Assembly: GCA_022432975.1 (NCBI GenBank) | Contig: CM039510.1 | Span: 16,757,023 to 16,821,022 of the forward strand | Direction of reading: 5' to 3' | DNA length: 64,000 nt | From: Begonia masoniana | Taxonomy: Eukaryota > Streptophyta > Magnoliopsida > Cucurbitales > Begoniaceae | Part shown: positions 22,982 to 34,000 of the stretch, in pieces | Position numbering within the stretch: the stretch's first letter is position 1 | Layout of the letters: each line of letters begins with the position of its first letter | Program-made: the position numbers and the translations under genes | Notes under the pieces: generated by a model | Seen by the model: the letters and a program-made list of their open reading frames with translations, nothing else | Told to the model about the DNA's origin: nothing | Database searches by the model: none

Positions 22982-23128
22982 TATTGCTTAGTTGTGATTA
23001 TTTTGCTATAATTATCTTATTTTATTTTACATTATTTTATTTAATTTTGTTTATCTATTTTCAGGTATTCTTGATTTATACCAGACGATTGAAGAATTTA
23101 TATTGATAACGAGAAAGAAAGAAGAATC

Positions 23129-24931
23129 ATGCTGAATAGAATAATCGATGACAGAGACAGACCTATTCAAGACTTCTCCATTCCCACACTCGACGATCTG
23201 AATCCTGGTATTGTGAGACCAGAATTATATGCCACTCGATTCGAGCTTAAACCGGTCATGTTTCAGATGCTCCAAACCATTGGACAATTTAGTGGAATGG
23301 TAACAGACAATCCCCATCGTCATCTCAAAGCATTTGGAGAAGTGAGCGACTCGTTTTATTTTCCTGGAGTTTCAGTTGAGGCATTAAGGCTAAAGCTTTT
23401 CCCGTATTCTTTAAGAGACCGAGCACGAGATTGGTTTGATAGCATCCCATCAAATACTATCACTACATGGGGAGAGTTAGCCAAGCAATTTATCATGAAA
23501 TACCATCCGCCAGTGAGGAACGCGAGGATGAGGAACGAAATCATAAGTTTTCAGCAGCGAGATGACGAGTTACTTTACGAGACTTGGGAAAGGTTCAAAG
23601 AATTATTGAGGCAATGCCCCAACCACGGAATACCACACTGGATTCAGTTGGAAACGATTTACAATGGATTAAATGGGCAGACAAGATCGATTATAGATGC
23701 TGCAGCAAACGGGACACTTCTTTCTAAATCTTTTAATGAAGCTTATGATTTGCTCGAGAGGATGGCAGTGAACAGTTATCAATGGTCTTCAGAAAGATTT
23801 AACCCTACAAGGCGGGCATCTGAAATTTACGACCTGGATGAGGTGTCGGCTTTGAATGCAAAGATTGCTGTGTTGGAAAATGCGATCAAGAAGATGAACA
23901 AACCACCTAAGCCGACAGCAAGAGAGGTTTCATGCATGTTTTATGGAGAAAACCACGATGAAAATTCATATCCTATTAATCCGGAATCTGAAAATTATGT
24001 TGGATACAATATGAACAACAATCCATACTCGCAGACATACAATCCTGGTTGGAAACCGCATCTAGATTTTCAGTGGAATTCCCAGCAGTCGCAAAATGCC
24101 ACAGCATCAACCAGACCAGCTGAAAATTACACTCAAGACTTCTCACAGCCAACTCATACTTCGATACATCAAGAACAATCAGACAGCTTCGCCAGAGAAT
24201 ATGCTGCTAAGACAGATGTGATCTTGCAGAACTTGGCTGCATCAATAAAAAATATGGAGACACATATGGGGCAGCTAAATCAATCGTTAAGCACAAGGAC
24301 TGCAGTGCAATTATCAAGCGATGCAGGAATGCCACAAAGATCAGAAAAGGAGCATTGTAAAGCCATAGTATTGAGGAATGAACAGGAACTGGAAACTCCA
24401 GAAAAGCAACAAGAATCAGAAAATTTAAACAAACAAGAAGAGTTGGTGGAACAAGATGATGTGGAGGAAGAAGATAAGGATAATCCGGAAACTAGCGTTG
24501 ATGAAACCGATGCTACAGCAATGCCACCACAGCAACGAAGTGAATTGAAAACTCAGAGGCCACCACCACCATTCCCTCAAAGACTACAGAAGCATGCAGA
24601 ACAAGAAATTGTTGGGAGAAATGAGGAGAGTCTTGGCTATGGCGAAGACGTGAATAAGCAACGGATTACTCTTAATGTATTGAAAGATATGAAGTGCACG
24701 TACGATGTAGAAGATTGCTTCAACATATCTGGAAAAATGACAATGGCAGAAACGAAGCAGTTTTCAAGGAGCCACAAGAAACAGTTTGAGGCATTATTTC
24801 GAAGGAAGGATAATCCAGAAGTTTTCAAGCCATCTGTTAAAGACGCACCAACACTGGAGCTCAAACACCTGCCCTCTTACCTCAAGCATAAAGTGACCAT
24901 AGCATATCATCCACAAATTAAAGAAAAGTGA
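23129..24931 (+). CDS. Gag with pol remnants fused at its end (Athila/Tat-like)
   Basis: A 600-codon intact frame. Residues about 40-250 are a retrotransposon Gag domain of Athila/Tat type (FELKPVMFQMLQTIGQFSG, LKLFPYSLRDRARDWFDSIP, IPHWIQLETIYNGLN), which in such elements builds the particle. A zinc-knuckle position near residue 270 is degenerate: C and H remain (CMFYGENHDENSYP), but two cysteine positions are tyrosine (TAT). Residues 420-470 are very acidic. The tail holds pol fragments: TLELKHLPSYLK resembles the segment just upstream of RT, and it runs straight into HKVTIAYHPQ, which resembles the integrase core before the catalytic E. So protease, RT, RNase H and most of integrase were deleted and the ends fused in frame. 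ATG 23129 is the first in frame, 148 bp past the primer site. Confidence 0.9.
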   Translation: MLNRIIDDRDRPIQDFSIPTLDDLNPGIVRPELYATRFELKPVMFQMLQTIGQFSGMVTDNPHRHLKAFGEVSDSFYFPGVSVEALRLKLFPYSLRDRARDWFDSIPSNTITTWGELAKQFIMKYHPPVRNARMRNEIISFQQRDDELLYETWERFKELLRQCPNHGIPHWIQLETIYNGLNGQTRSIIDAAANGTLLSKSFNEAYDLLERMAVNSYQWSSERFNPTRRASEIYDLDEVSALNAKIAVLENAIKKMNKPPKPTAREVSCMFYGENHDENSYPINPESENYVGYNMNNNPYSQTYNPGWKPHLDFQWNSQQSQNATASTRPAENYTQDFSQPTHTSIHQEQSDSFAREYAAKTDVILQNLAASIKNMETHMGQLNQSLSTRTAVQLSSDAGMPQRSEKEHCKAIVLRNEQELETPEKQQESENLNKQEELVEQDDVEEEDKDNPETSVDETDATAMPPQQRSELKTQRPPPPFPQRLQKHAEQEIVGRNEESLGYGEDVNKQRITLNVLKDMKCTYDVEDCFNISGKMTMAETKQFSRSHKKQFEALFRRKDNPEVFKPSVKDAPTLELKHLPSYLKHKVTIAYHPQIKEK

Positions 24932-26616
24932 CATACGGAGAAGTCTGGCTGAAGACTTGGAAAACTTAGCGCTACTAGGGAGGCAACCCTCGATAATATC
25001 CTTTTGAGTTGGTTTTTGTTTATTTTATTTTAGTTTTTGCTTTCAATAATGTTAATGCTGCAATGTTTGCTGTAGCATTAAAAATTTCAGGTCTGCACAA
25101 ATCAGGAGAAGAAGAAGAAGAAGAGGAAGCACATAGAAGAAAGTCATCACATAATGCTGCAAGTGGAGCTGCAGCATCATTCGGCGACAGCAGTTTCCAG
25201 CAGCAAGCTTCGCCAAGAAACCAAAGGATCCATCTCCAGTTTTTCTACATTTCCCTACAGCAATCTTGAGAGATTCAGATGCAGAATCAGAAGAAGAAGA
25301 ATAAAGACCAGGGAAGTTCTAAATCTCTAGTTTTTATTTTTATTTTTATTTTTCTGTGAACTCAATTTCATGTTAGATGTCTGTGAACTTAATTTTGTTT
25401 GGCAGTGGGGACACTGCCAATTTTTAAGTTAGGGGGTGCTATTTGGTGTGCTGTTTAGTATTGTGTGTTTAATGTGGATGCTTATCTAATTTGGATGATT
25501 AATATTTACTGTTTCTCTGAATATGGTTGTTTTAATTCTCTCTGGACGTTGATTGAAGTTTGGTTGTTTAAATTTTATTTTAGGGAAATTAGTATCTGTT
25601 GATTGGTGTTTTAGTGTTTGTTGTTATCTTTTGGTTTGTTACCCTCTGTTGGTGTGTTACCTTGTCTAGTTATATAAAAATTAAAAAAAAAAATGATGAT
25701 GAAATGAAGAGAAAAGTGCGATATAATTTCCTGATATCCTCTGATTTGGTGAGTTATTGAATAATGTTATTATCACATATTATTAGAAATCAATTAAGAT
25801 TTATTCCCATAAGTTTAGTTGTTCTTAACACACAAACTCCTTTTGGTTGCTTAGGAATATCATCCTTTCTAGACATTACAATCATATCTAGGCGTCAATA
25901 ATTTAATGTTTGATTAAAGAAATTAGCAATTAGAGAATTCTTCTTAGAAAAATATAATAAATAATAAGTTTGGGGGTTAATAATAAAAAAAAAAAAAATG
26001 TGCAATTTCCTAATCTACTTTCAATTTCGAGTGAGCCTTTTGGATACTCGATGGGTAGAAATAAATTAGAGGAACTTTGGGAGGAACTCCGTTGCATATT
26101 TATTGGCTATACTCCTCTATTGTATATATGAGTATATTTATCTTAAGGTAACACTATTGAGTAACCGGAGGACTTCATCACCAATGTTGTCAATCGCGTA
26201 AAAAGGTAGTGTGACTTATAGATAAAGTCAATATGTATTTGTGAAAAAAAAAAAAAAAAAAAAACTTAATCCCCTCACTTATTTAAAAATAAAATAAAAT
26301 AAAGAAGAAGAATCTTTGAATGCTAATGGATTTAGGAAGGATATTAGAGAGTTGACATCCTATGATATGTATTGTGATTTCTAGTTTTGATTATTGAACT
26401 TAGCAATTCAAATAGAATTTGAGCACACACACATTTTGACTAGTTTATTGGGAATTGAATTTTTATTGATTGCTTTTAATTGTGATAGTGAAATTTTTCA
26501 ATAAATTACAAGTTAGTAGATATTTTGAAATTATATCGATTTTGTCAATATTACCTTTGGAAGTTATTTTTGTTTGCATCACTCGAGGACGAGTAATGGT
26601 TTAAGCTTGGGGGTAT
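24932..26616 (+). other. 3' non-coding region of gag-only element
   Basis: After the gag stop comes the GGGAGGCAACCC motif (24979-24990) that follows pol in Athila/Tat elements. The rest is AT-rich with poly-A and poly-T runs (25683-25692, 25986-25998, 26244-26263). A short frame at 25009-25269 (glutamate-rich, with AATGCTGCA motifs) resembles nothing I recognise and is probably chance. A small hairpin GGCAGTGGGGACACTGCC (25401-25418) precedes a second polypurine-like TTAAGTTAGGGGGTG (25424-25438). No envelope-like gene is seen. Confidence 0.75.
26598..26616 (+). other. Polypurine tract of gag-only element
   Basis: GGTTTAAGCTTGGGGGTAT, the TTGGGGG-type tract common in Athila/Tat elements, directly before the 3' LTR start (TGATGACTC at 26617). 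Confidence 0.85.
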
Positions 26617-26756
26617 TGATGACTCTTATTTAGAGTCATTTTATGCTACCTTTATATAAGAAAACTTATATGAATTGAGTGATTGCAACAATTAATTGAT
26701 ATGACTTTAAGTATAATGCTAGATCATGCTGCATCATTGGGTTTTGAATTAATTTA
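26617..26756 (+). repeat. 3' LTR start of gag-only element, cut by gap
   Basis: The first 140 bp match 12470 onward with several substitutions and small indels (for example TTATTTAG versus TTATTTTAG). The remaining LTR, about 1.67 kb, is not in the assembly: the N run begins at 26757 and different sequence follows it. Confidence 0.93.
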
Positions 26757-26856
26757 NNNNNNNNNNNNNNNNNNNNNNNNNNNNNNNNNNNNNNNNNNNN
26801 NNNNNNNNNNNNNNNNNNNNNNNNNNNNNNNNNNNNNNNNNNNNNNNNNNNNNNNN
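26757..26856. other. Assembly gap, 100 N
   Basis: Exactly 100 N, the usual placeholder for a scaffold join of unknown size. The sequence on the two sides belongs to different LTR families, and the satellite changes orientation across this region. Confidence 1.
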
Positions 26857-27877
26857 GGTTTTCTCGTCTAATGAGGATGTTTTGGGTGGTTGTTGGCGGT
26901 GCTTAGGGTGACAGAGATTGGTGGCTGGGAAGGCGATTTAAACTCCGGTTACTCTTTATCAGTTAGTACAGCTATGAATACTAAGGTCTCTGTGGAGGTG
27001 TTTTCTTAATACAATGATATGAAATCTGAATGTTTAACTTTGAATTTGGGCAGATCGTGAAAGGGATAGAATGATCTGTTTGTTAGTTTAGAGTCTCTCG
27101 TATAGATATTCTATATGAGATTATGGTCACTGTGTGTTAGTTATGAAGTCATGTTGAAGTTTGTGAAAGTCTGAGGTTTACTGTCTATCGGATGAAGTCT
27201 CATAGGATGTGAAGTCTCCCAGCGGAGGAAGTCTTTCATGGGAATGATGTATTATATCGGATGGATATTCTTCCATCGGAGGAAGTCTTCCATCGGATTT
27301 GAAGTCTCCATCGGAGGAAGTCGTTCATGGGATGATTGATTATATCGGATGATCGGTCTTCCATCGGAGGAAGTCTCCATCGGATGAGAGTATTCCATCG
27401 ATCATGTCTTCTATCGAAATGAAGGGGTTTTAATGAGTCACGTGAGTGCATGGGGTCAAATCGGTAGGAAGCGATCTTAAGTCTGTAGTTTTGTGATCGG
27501 ATGAAGTTTATGAGGCACGTGATGTGCATGTGTCAAATCGGTTAGAAGCCGATATTAAAGTCTAGTCGTTTTTTTGATCGCAAGGAAGTAAGATCATCGG
27601 GATGTGCAGTGTCAATCCGGTAGGAGTAGAACGTGCACCATGCCTTGTCGTTTTGCAATCGGTTAGAGGTCCTTGAGTTTCGAATTCTCTTCGGGCAAAG
27701 TGTTCTAACGTTGTTTGTTATTATAAAGTTGTAGACTATTCACGTTTTCCGCATGTACAGTGAGGAACGAAGATAGAATTAAATCACTGAGAGGTAATTT
27801 TAATTTCAGTCATTGCTTAGTTCAGTTCAATGTTTTTGGGTGAGCGAAACCGGTCTGGAAGGACTCGGGGCGTTACA
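26857..27877 (+). repeat. 3' part of a Tekay-like LTR
   Basis: It starts after the gap and ends ACTCGGGGCGTTACA at 27877. The opening (GGTGACAGAGATTGG ... GGCGATTTA) matches the stretch after exon 3 in the LTR at 40353 (41778-41808). From 27180 to 27420 it carries a degenerate minisatellite of CATCGGAGGAAGTCT-like units, and further CGGTTAGAAG-type repeats to 27670. The 5' part is lost in the gap. Confidence 0.8.
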
Positions 27878-28049
27878 CATTTCCTAAATATTTTTTAAAC
27901 GTCTTTGCAACCATTGTGGATGTTTGGGGGGGGAATTTCTTTAAAAAAGTATTTATTTATAAACAAAAAAAAAGAGAATTTTGGTTGACATTTTTGATTC
28001 GTAATATGTTTATACGAAATTCTCGACCCTCGGGTTTTAGGTGGTGACA
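27878..28049 (+). repeat. Short tail of another LTR, family uncertain
   Basis: 172 bp between the LTR end at 27877 and the satellite at 28050. It holds a G-run and an A-run, then CTCGACCCTCGGGTTTTAGG and GTGGTGACA at the boundary, which looks like an LTR end (CA) abutting a monomer. Not enough sequence to name the family. Confidence 0.45.
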
Positions 28050-31000
28050 GTTATAGGGTCCTCAGTACACGTCGTTCTCATCACTTCAAGTTAAACCTTG
28101 AAGGTGAAATGGATAACTTAGGTTCTAACCACAAGTCATGTAACCGTCAACCTCATTTGCTTGATACGTTCAGTTCTTTTGAAACAAATCGATTGAAGTG
28201 AAGTTTCTTAACTTCATTAACTGCATTACTAAGTCTTAATTACGCGTCCATGAAGGTTATTGGGTCCTCAGTACACGTCGTTCTCATCACTTCAAGTTAA
28301 ACCTTGAAGGTGAAATGGATAACTTAGGTTCTAACCACAAGTCATGTAACCGTCAACCTCATTTGCTTGATATGTTCAGTTCTTTTGAAACAAATCGATT
28401 GAAGTGAACTTTCTTATACTTAATCAAACGCAATACTAAGTCTTAATTACGCGTCCATGAAGGTTATTGGGTCCTCAGTGCACGTCGTTCTCATCACTTC
28501 AAGTTAAATCTTGAAGGTGAAATGGATAACTTAGGTTTTAACCACAAGTCATGTAACAGTCAACTATTTAGCTTGGTACATTCAGTTCTTTTAAAAAAAA
28601 TCGATTTAAGTGTACTTTCTTATACTTAATCAAACGCATTACTAAGTCTTAATTACGCGTCCATGAAGGTTATTGGGTCCCCAGTACACGTCGTTCTTAT
28701 CACTTCAAGTTGAACCTCGAAGGTGAAATGGATAACTTAGGTTCTAACCACAAGTCATGTAACAGTCAACTATTTAGCTTGATACGTTCAGTTCTTTTGA
28801 AACAATCGATTGAAGTGTACTTTCTTATACTTAATCAAACGCATTACTAAGTCTTAATTACGCGTCCATGAAGGTTATTGGGTCCTCAGTACACGTCGTT
28901 CTCATCACTTCAAGTTAAACCTTGAAGGTGAAATGGATAACTTAGGTTCTAACCACAAGTCATGTAACAGTCAACCTCATTGCGTGATACGTTCAGTTCT
29001 TTTGAAACAATCGATTGAAGTGTACTTTCTTATACTTAATCAAACGCATTACTAAGTCTTAATTACGCGTCCATGAAGGTTATTGGGTCCTCAGTACACG
29101 TCGTTCCTCATCACTTCAAGTTAACCTTGAAGGTGAAATGGATAACTTAGGTTCTAACCACAAGTCATGTAACCGTCAACCTCATTTGCTTGATACGTTC
29201 AGTTCTTTTGAAACAAATCGATGGAAGGGCCGGGGGGGTGTTGGTGTACTTTCTTATACTTTATCAATCCATTACAATTCTTAATTACGTGTCCATGAAG
29301 GTTATTGGGTCCTCAGTACACGTCGTTCTCATCACTTCAAGTTAAACCTTGAAGGTGAAATGGATAACTTAGGTTCTAACCACAAGTCATGTAACCGTCA
29401 ACCTGCATTTGCTTTATACGTTCAGTTCTTTTGAAACAAATCGATTGAAGTGAACTTTCTTATACTTCATCAAACGCATTACTAAGTCTTAATTACGCGT
29501 CCATGAAGGTTATTGGGTCCTCAGTACACGTCGTTCTCATCACTTCAAGTTAAACCTTGAAGGTGAAATGGATAACTTAGGTTCTAACCACAAGTCATGT
29601 AACAGTCAACCTGCATTTGCTTGATACGTTCAGTTCTTTTGAAACAATCGATTGAAGTGTACTTTCTTATACTTCATCAAACACATTACTAAGTCTTAAT
29701 TACGCGTCCATAAAGGTTATTGGGTCCTCAGTACACGTCGTTCTCATCACTTCAAGTTAAACCTTAAAGGTGAAATGTATAACTTAGGTTCTAACCACAA
29801 GTCATGTAACAGTCAACCTATTTTGCTTGATACGTTCAGTTCTTTTGAAACAAATCTATTGAAGTTTACTTTCTTATACTTTATCAAGCGCATTACTAAG
29901 TCTTAATTACACGTCCATGAAGGTTATAGGGTCCTCAGCACACGTCGTTCTCATCACTTCAAGTTAAACCTTGAAGGTGAAATGGATACTTAGGTTCTAA
30001 CCACAAGTCATGTAACCGTCAACCTCATTTGCTTGATACTTTCAATTCTTTTGAAACAATCAATTGAAGTGAAGTTTCTTATACTTCATCAAGTGCATTT
30101 CTATGTCTTAATTACACGTCCATGAAGGTTATTAGGTCCTCAGTGCACGTTGTTCTTATCACTTCAAGTTAAACCTTGAAGGTGAAATGGATAACTTAGG
30201 TTCTAACCACAAGTCATGTAACACAAACCTCATTTGCATGATACGTTCAACTATTTTGGAACAAATACATTGAAGTGAACTTTCTTATACTTCATCAAAC
30301 GCATTACTAAGTCTTAATTACGCGTCCATGAAGGTTATTGGGTCCTCAGTACACGTCGTTCTCATCACTTCAAGTTAAACCTTGAAGGTGAAATGGATAA
30401 CTTAGGTTCTAACCACAAGTCATGTAACAGTCAACCTATTTTGCTTTTTTTGGGGTCTTTTGATCCATTCTGTTCTTTTGAAACAAATCGATTGAAGTGT
30501 ACTTTCTTATACTTTATCAAGCGCAATAGAAGTCTTAATTACGCGTCCATGAAGGTTATTGGGGTCCTCAGTACACGTCGTTCTCATCACTTTAAGTTAA
30601 ACCTTGAAGGTGAAATGGATAACTTAGGTTCTAACCACAAGTCGTGTAAACAGTCAACCAGATGTTTCTTAGTAGTTCAATTCTTTTGAAACAAATCGAT
30701 TGAAGTGTACTTTCTTATACTTCATCAAACGCATTACTAAGTCTTAATTACGCGTCCATGAAGGTTATTGGGGTCCTCAGTACACGTCGTTCTCATCACT
30801 TCAAGTTAAACCTTGAAGGTGAAATGGATAACTTAGGTTCTAACCACAAGTCATGTAACAGTCAACCATTTTCTTAGTACGTTCCATTCGTTTGAAAAGC
30901 GAATTGATGTGTACTTTCTTTATTCTCAAACGCATTACTAAGTCTTAATTACGCGTCCATGAAGGTTATTGGGGTCCTCAGTACACGTCGTTCTCATCAC

Positions 31001-34000
31001 TTTAAGTTAAACCTTGAAGGTGAAATGGATAACTTAGTTCTAACCACAAGACATTAACAGTAAACCTCATTTGCATGATACGTTCAACTCTTTTGAACAA
31101 TCCGCTTGAAGTGAACTTTCTTATACTTCATCAAACGCATTACTAAGTCTTAATTACGCGTCCATGAAGGTTATTGGGGTCCTCAGTACACGTCGTTCTC
31201 ATCACTTTAAGTTAAACCTTGAAGGTGAAATGGATAACTTAGGTTCTAACCACAAGTCATGTAACAGTCAACCTTTTTGCTTGATACGTTCACTCTTTTG
31301 AAACAAATCGATTGAAGTGAACTTTCTTATACTTCATCAAACGCATTACTAAGTCTTAATTACGCGTCCATGAAGGTTATTGGGGTCCTCAGTACACGTC
31401 GTTCTCATCACTTCAAGTTAAACCTTGAAGGTGAATGGATAACTTAGGTTCTAACCACAAGTCATGTACCAGTCACCTATTTTGCTTGATACGTTCTGTA
31501 ATTTTGAAACAAATCGATTGAAGTGTACTTTCTTATACTTTATCAAGCGCATGTAAGTCTTAATTACCGCGTCCAGAAGATAATTGGGTCCCTGTACACT
31601 TGTTCTCATTACTATTCAAGTTTAGATATTAAAGGTGAAATGATACTTTCGGTTCTATGCACAAGTCATGTAATAATCACCCTCTTTGTTTTGATACGTT
31701 CACTTATTTGACACCAATCGATAGAAGTGAAGTTTCTAATAACTTCATCAAAAGCAGTACTAATCTTAATTACTTGTCCATGAAGTATTGGGTCCTCAGT
31801 ACTGTCCCGTTTCTCATCGCACCTCAATTAAACCTTGAGGAGAAATGGATAACTTGTTCTAACCACCTTTCTAGTAAGAGTCAACTCTTTTGCTTGACAC
31901 GTTTAGTTCTTTTGGAACAAATCGATTCAAGTGAACTTTCTTAACTTCATCAAACAACATTACTAGTTCTTAATTACGCGTCCATGAAGGTTAATGGTCC
32001 TCTGTACACGTTGTTCTCAGTCACTTCAAGTTACACTTTGAAGTAAAATGGATACTTAGGTTCTAACCACAAGTCGTGTAACAGTAAACCTATTTTGTCT
32101 TGATATGTTCAAATCTTTTGAAATAAATTGATTTAAGTGGACATTTCTGAGAATAATCTAGCGCATTACTAAGTCTTAATAACGCATCCATTAATTGTTT
32201 TTGGTCCTCAGTACCCTCGTTGTCATCACTTCCAAGTTAAAAAAAAACCCCTGAGGTGAATTGGATAACTTTGTTTATAACCACAAGTCCATGTAACAGT
32301 CAACCTTTTTGCTTGATACTTCAGTTTTGTTGAAACAAATCGATGGAAGTGTACTTTCCTTATACTTTTATCAACTCGCAATAGTAATCTTAATTATGCG
32401 TCCATGAAGATATTGGTTCTCAGTGCACTTCTTTCTCATCACTTCAGTTTTAAACCTTAAAGATGAAATGTATAACTTAGGTTATAATCACAAGTCGTAG
32501 GTAAACAGTCCACCTATTTTCTTTGATACGTTCAATTCTTTTGAAACAAATCGATTGAGTGTCACCTTGTTATACTTTATCCGCGCATTACCACGTCTTT
32601 AATTACGCGTCCCTCCATGAAGGTTATTGGGTCTTCAATACACTCGGTCTCATCCCTTCAGTAAACATTAAAGGTGACATGATAACTTAAGGTTCTATGG
32701 CACAGTCATGAAGCCGTCACTCTCATTTTGTTTTGATACGTTAAATTCTTTTGAAACAAATCGCTAGAAGTAACTGTTGTAATACTTCATGAAACGCATT
32801 ACTAACTCTTAATTACGTGTCCATGAAGGTTATTGGGTCCTCAGTACACGTCGTTCTCATCACTTCAGTTAAACCTTGAAGGTGAAATGGATAACTTAGG
32901 TTCTAACCACAAGTCTAGTAAGTGTCCCAACTTTTTTGCTTGATACGTTCAGTTTTTTAGAAACAATCGATTGAAGTGTACTTTCTTATACTTCATCAAA
33001 CGCATTACTAAGTCTTAATTACGCGTCCATGAAGGTTATTGGGTCCTCAGTACACGTCGTTCTCATCACTTCAAGTTAAACCTTGAAGGTGAAATGGATA
33101 ACTTAGGTTCTAACCACAAGTCATTTAACAGTAAAACCATTTTGCTTGATACGTTCAATTCTTTTGAAACAATCGATTGAAGTGTACTTTCTTATACTTC
33201 ATCAAACGCATTACTAAGTCTTAATTACGCATCCATGAAGGTTTTTGGGTCCTCAGTACACGTCGTTCTCATCACTTCAAGTTAAACCTTGAAGTGAAAT
33301 GGATAACTTAGGTTCTAACCACAAGTCATGTACCAGTCAACCTATTTTGCTTGATACGTTCAGTTTTTTAGAAACAATCGATTGAAGTGTACTTTCTTAT
33401 ACTTCATCAAACGCATTACTAAGTCTTAATTACGCGTCCATGAAGGTTATTGGGTCCTCAGTACACGTCGTTCTCATCACTTCAAGTTAAACCTTGAAGG
33501 TGAAATGGATAACTTAGGTTCTAACCACAAGTCATGTAACATCAACTTATTTTGCTTGATACGTTCAATTCTTTTGAAACAATCGATTGAAGTGTACTTT
33601 CTTATACTTCATCAAACGCATTACTAAGTCTTAATTACGCGTCCATGAAGGTTATTGGGTCCTCAGTACACGTCGTTCTCATCACTTCAAGTTAAACCTT
33701 GAAGGTGAAATGGATAACTTAGGTTCTAACCACAAGTCATGTAACATCAACTTATTTTGCTTGATACGTTCAATTCTTTTGAAACAAATCGATTGAAGTG
33801 TACTTTCTTATACTTCATCAAACGCATTACTAAGTCTTAATTACGCGTCCATGAAGGTTAATGGGTCCTCCTGTACACGTCGTTCTCATCACTTCAGTCC
33901 AACCTTAGAAGGTGAAATGGATAACTTAGGTTTCTAACCACAAGTCATGTAACGTCAACCTATTTTGCGGTGACACGTTAAGTTCTTTCGAAACAAATCG

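Noticed and set aside
25009..25269. Possible envelope-like or accessory gene after gag
   Set aside because: Low-complexity, glutamate-run frame with no signal peptide, membrane segment or recognised motif; it lies in the non-coding 3' region.
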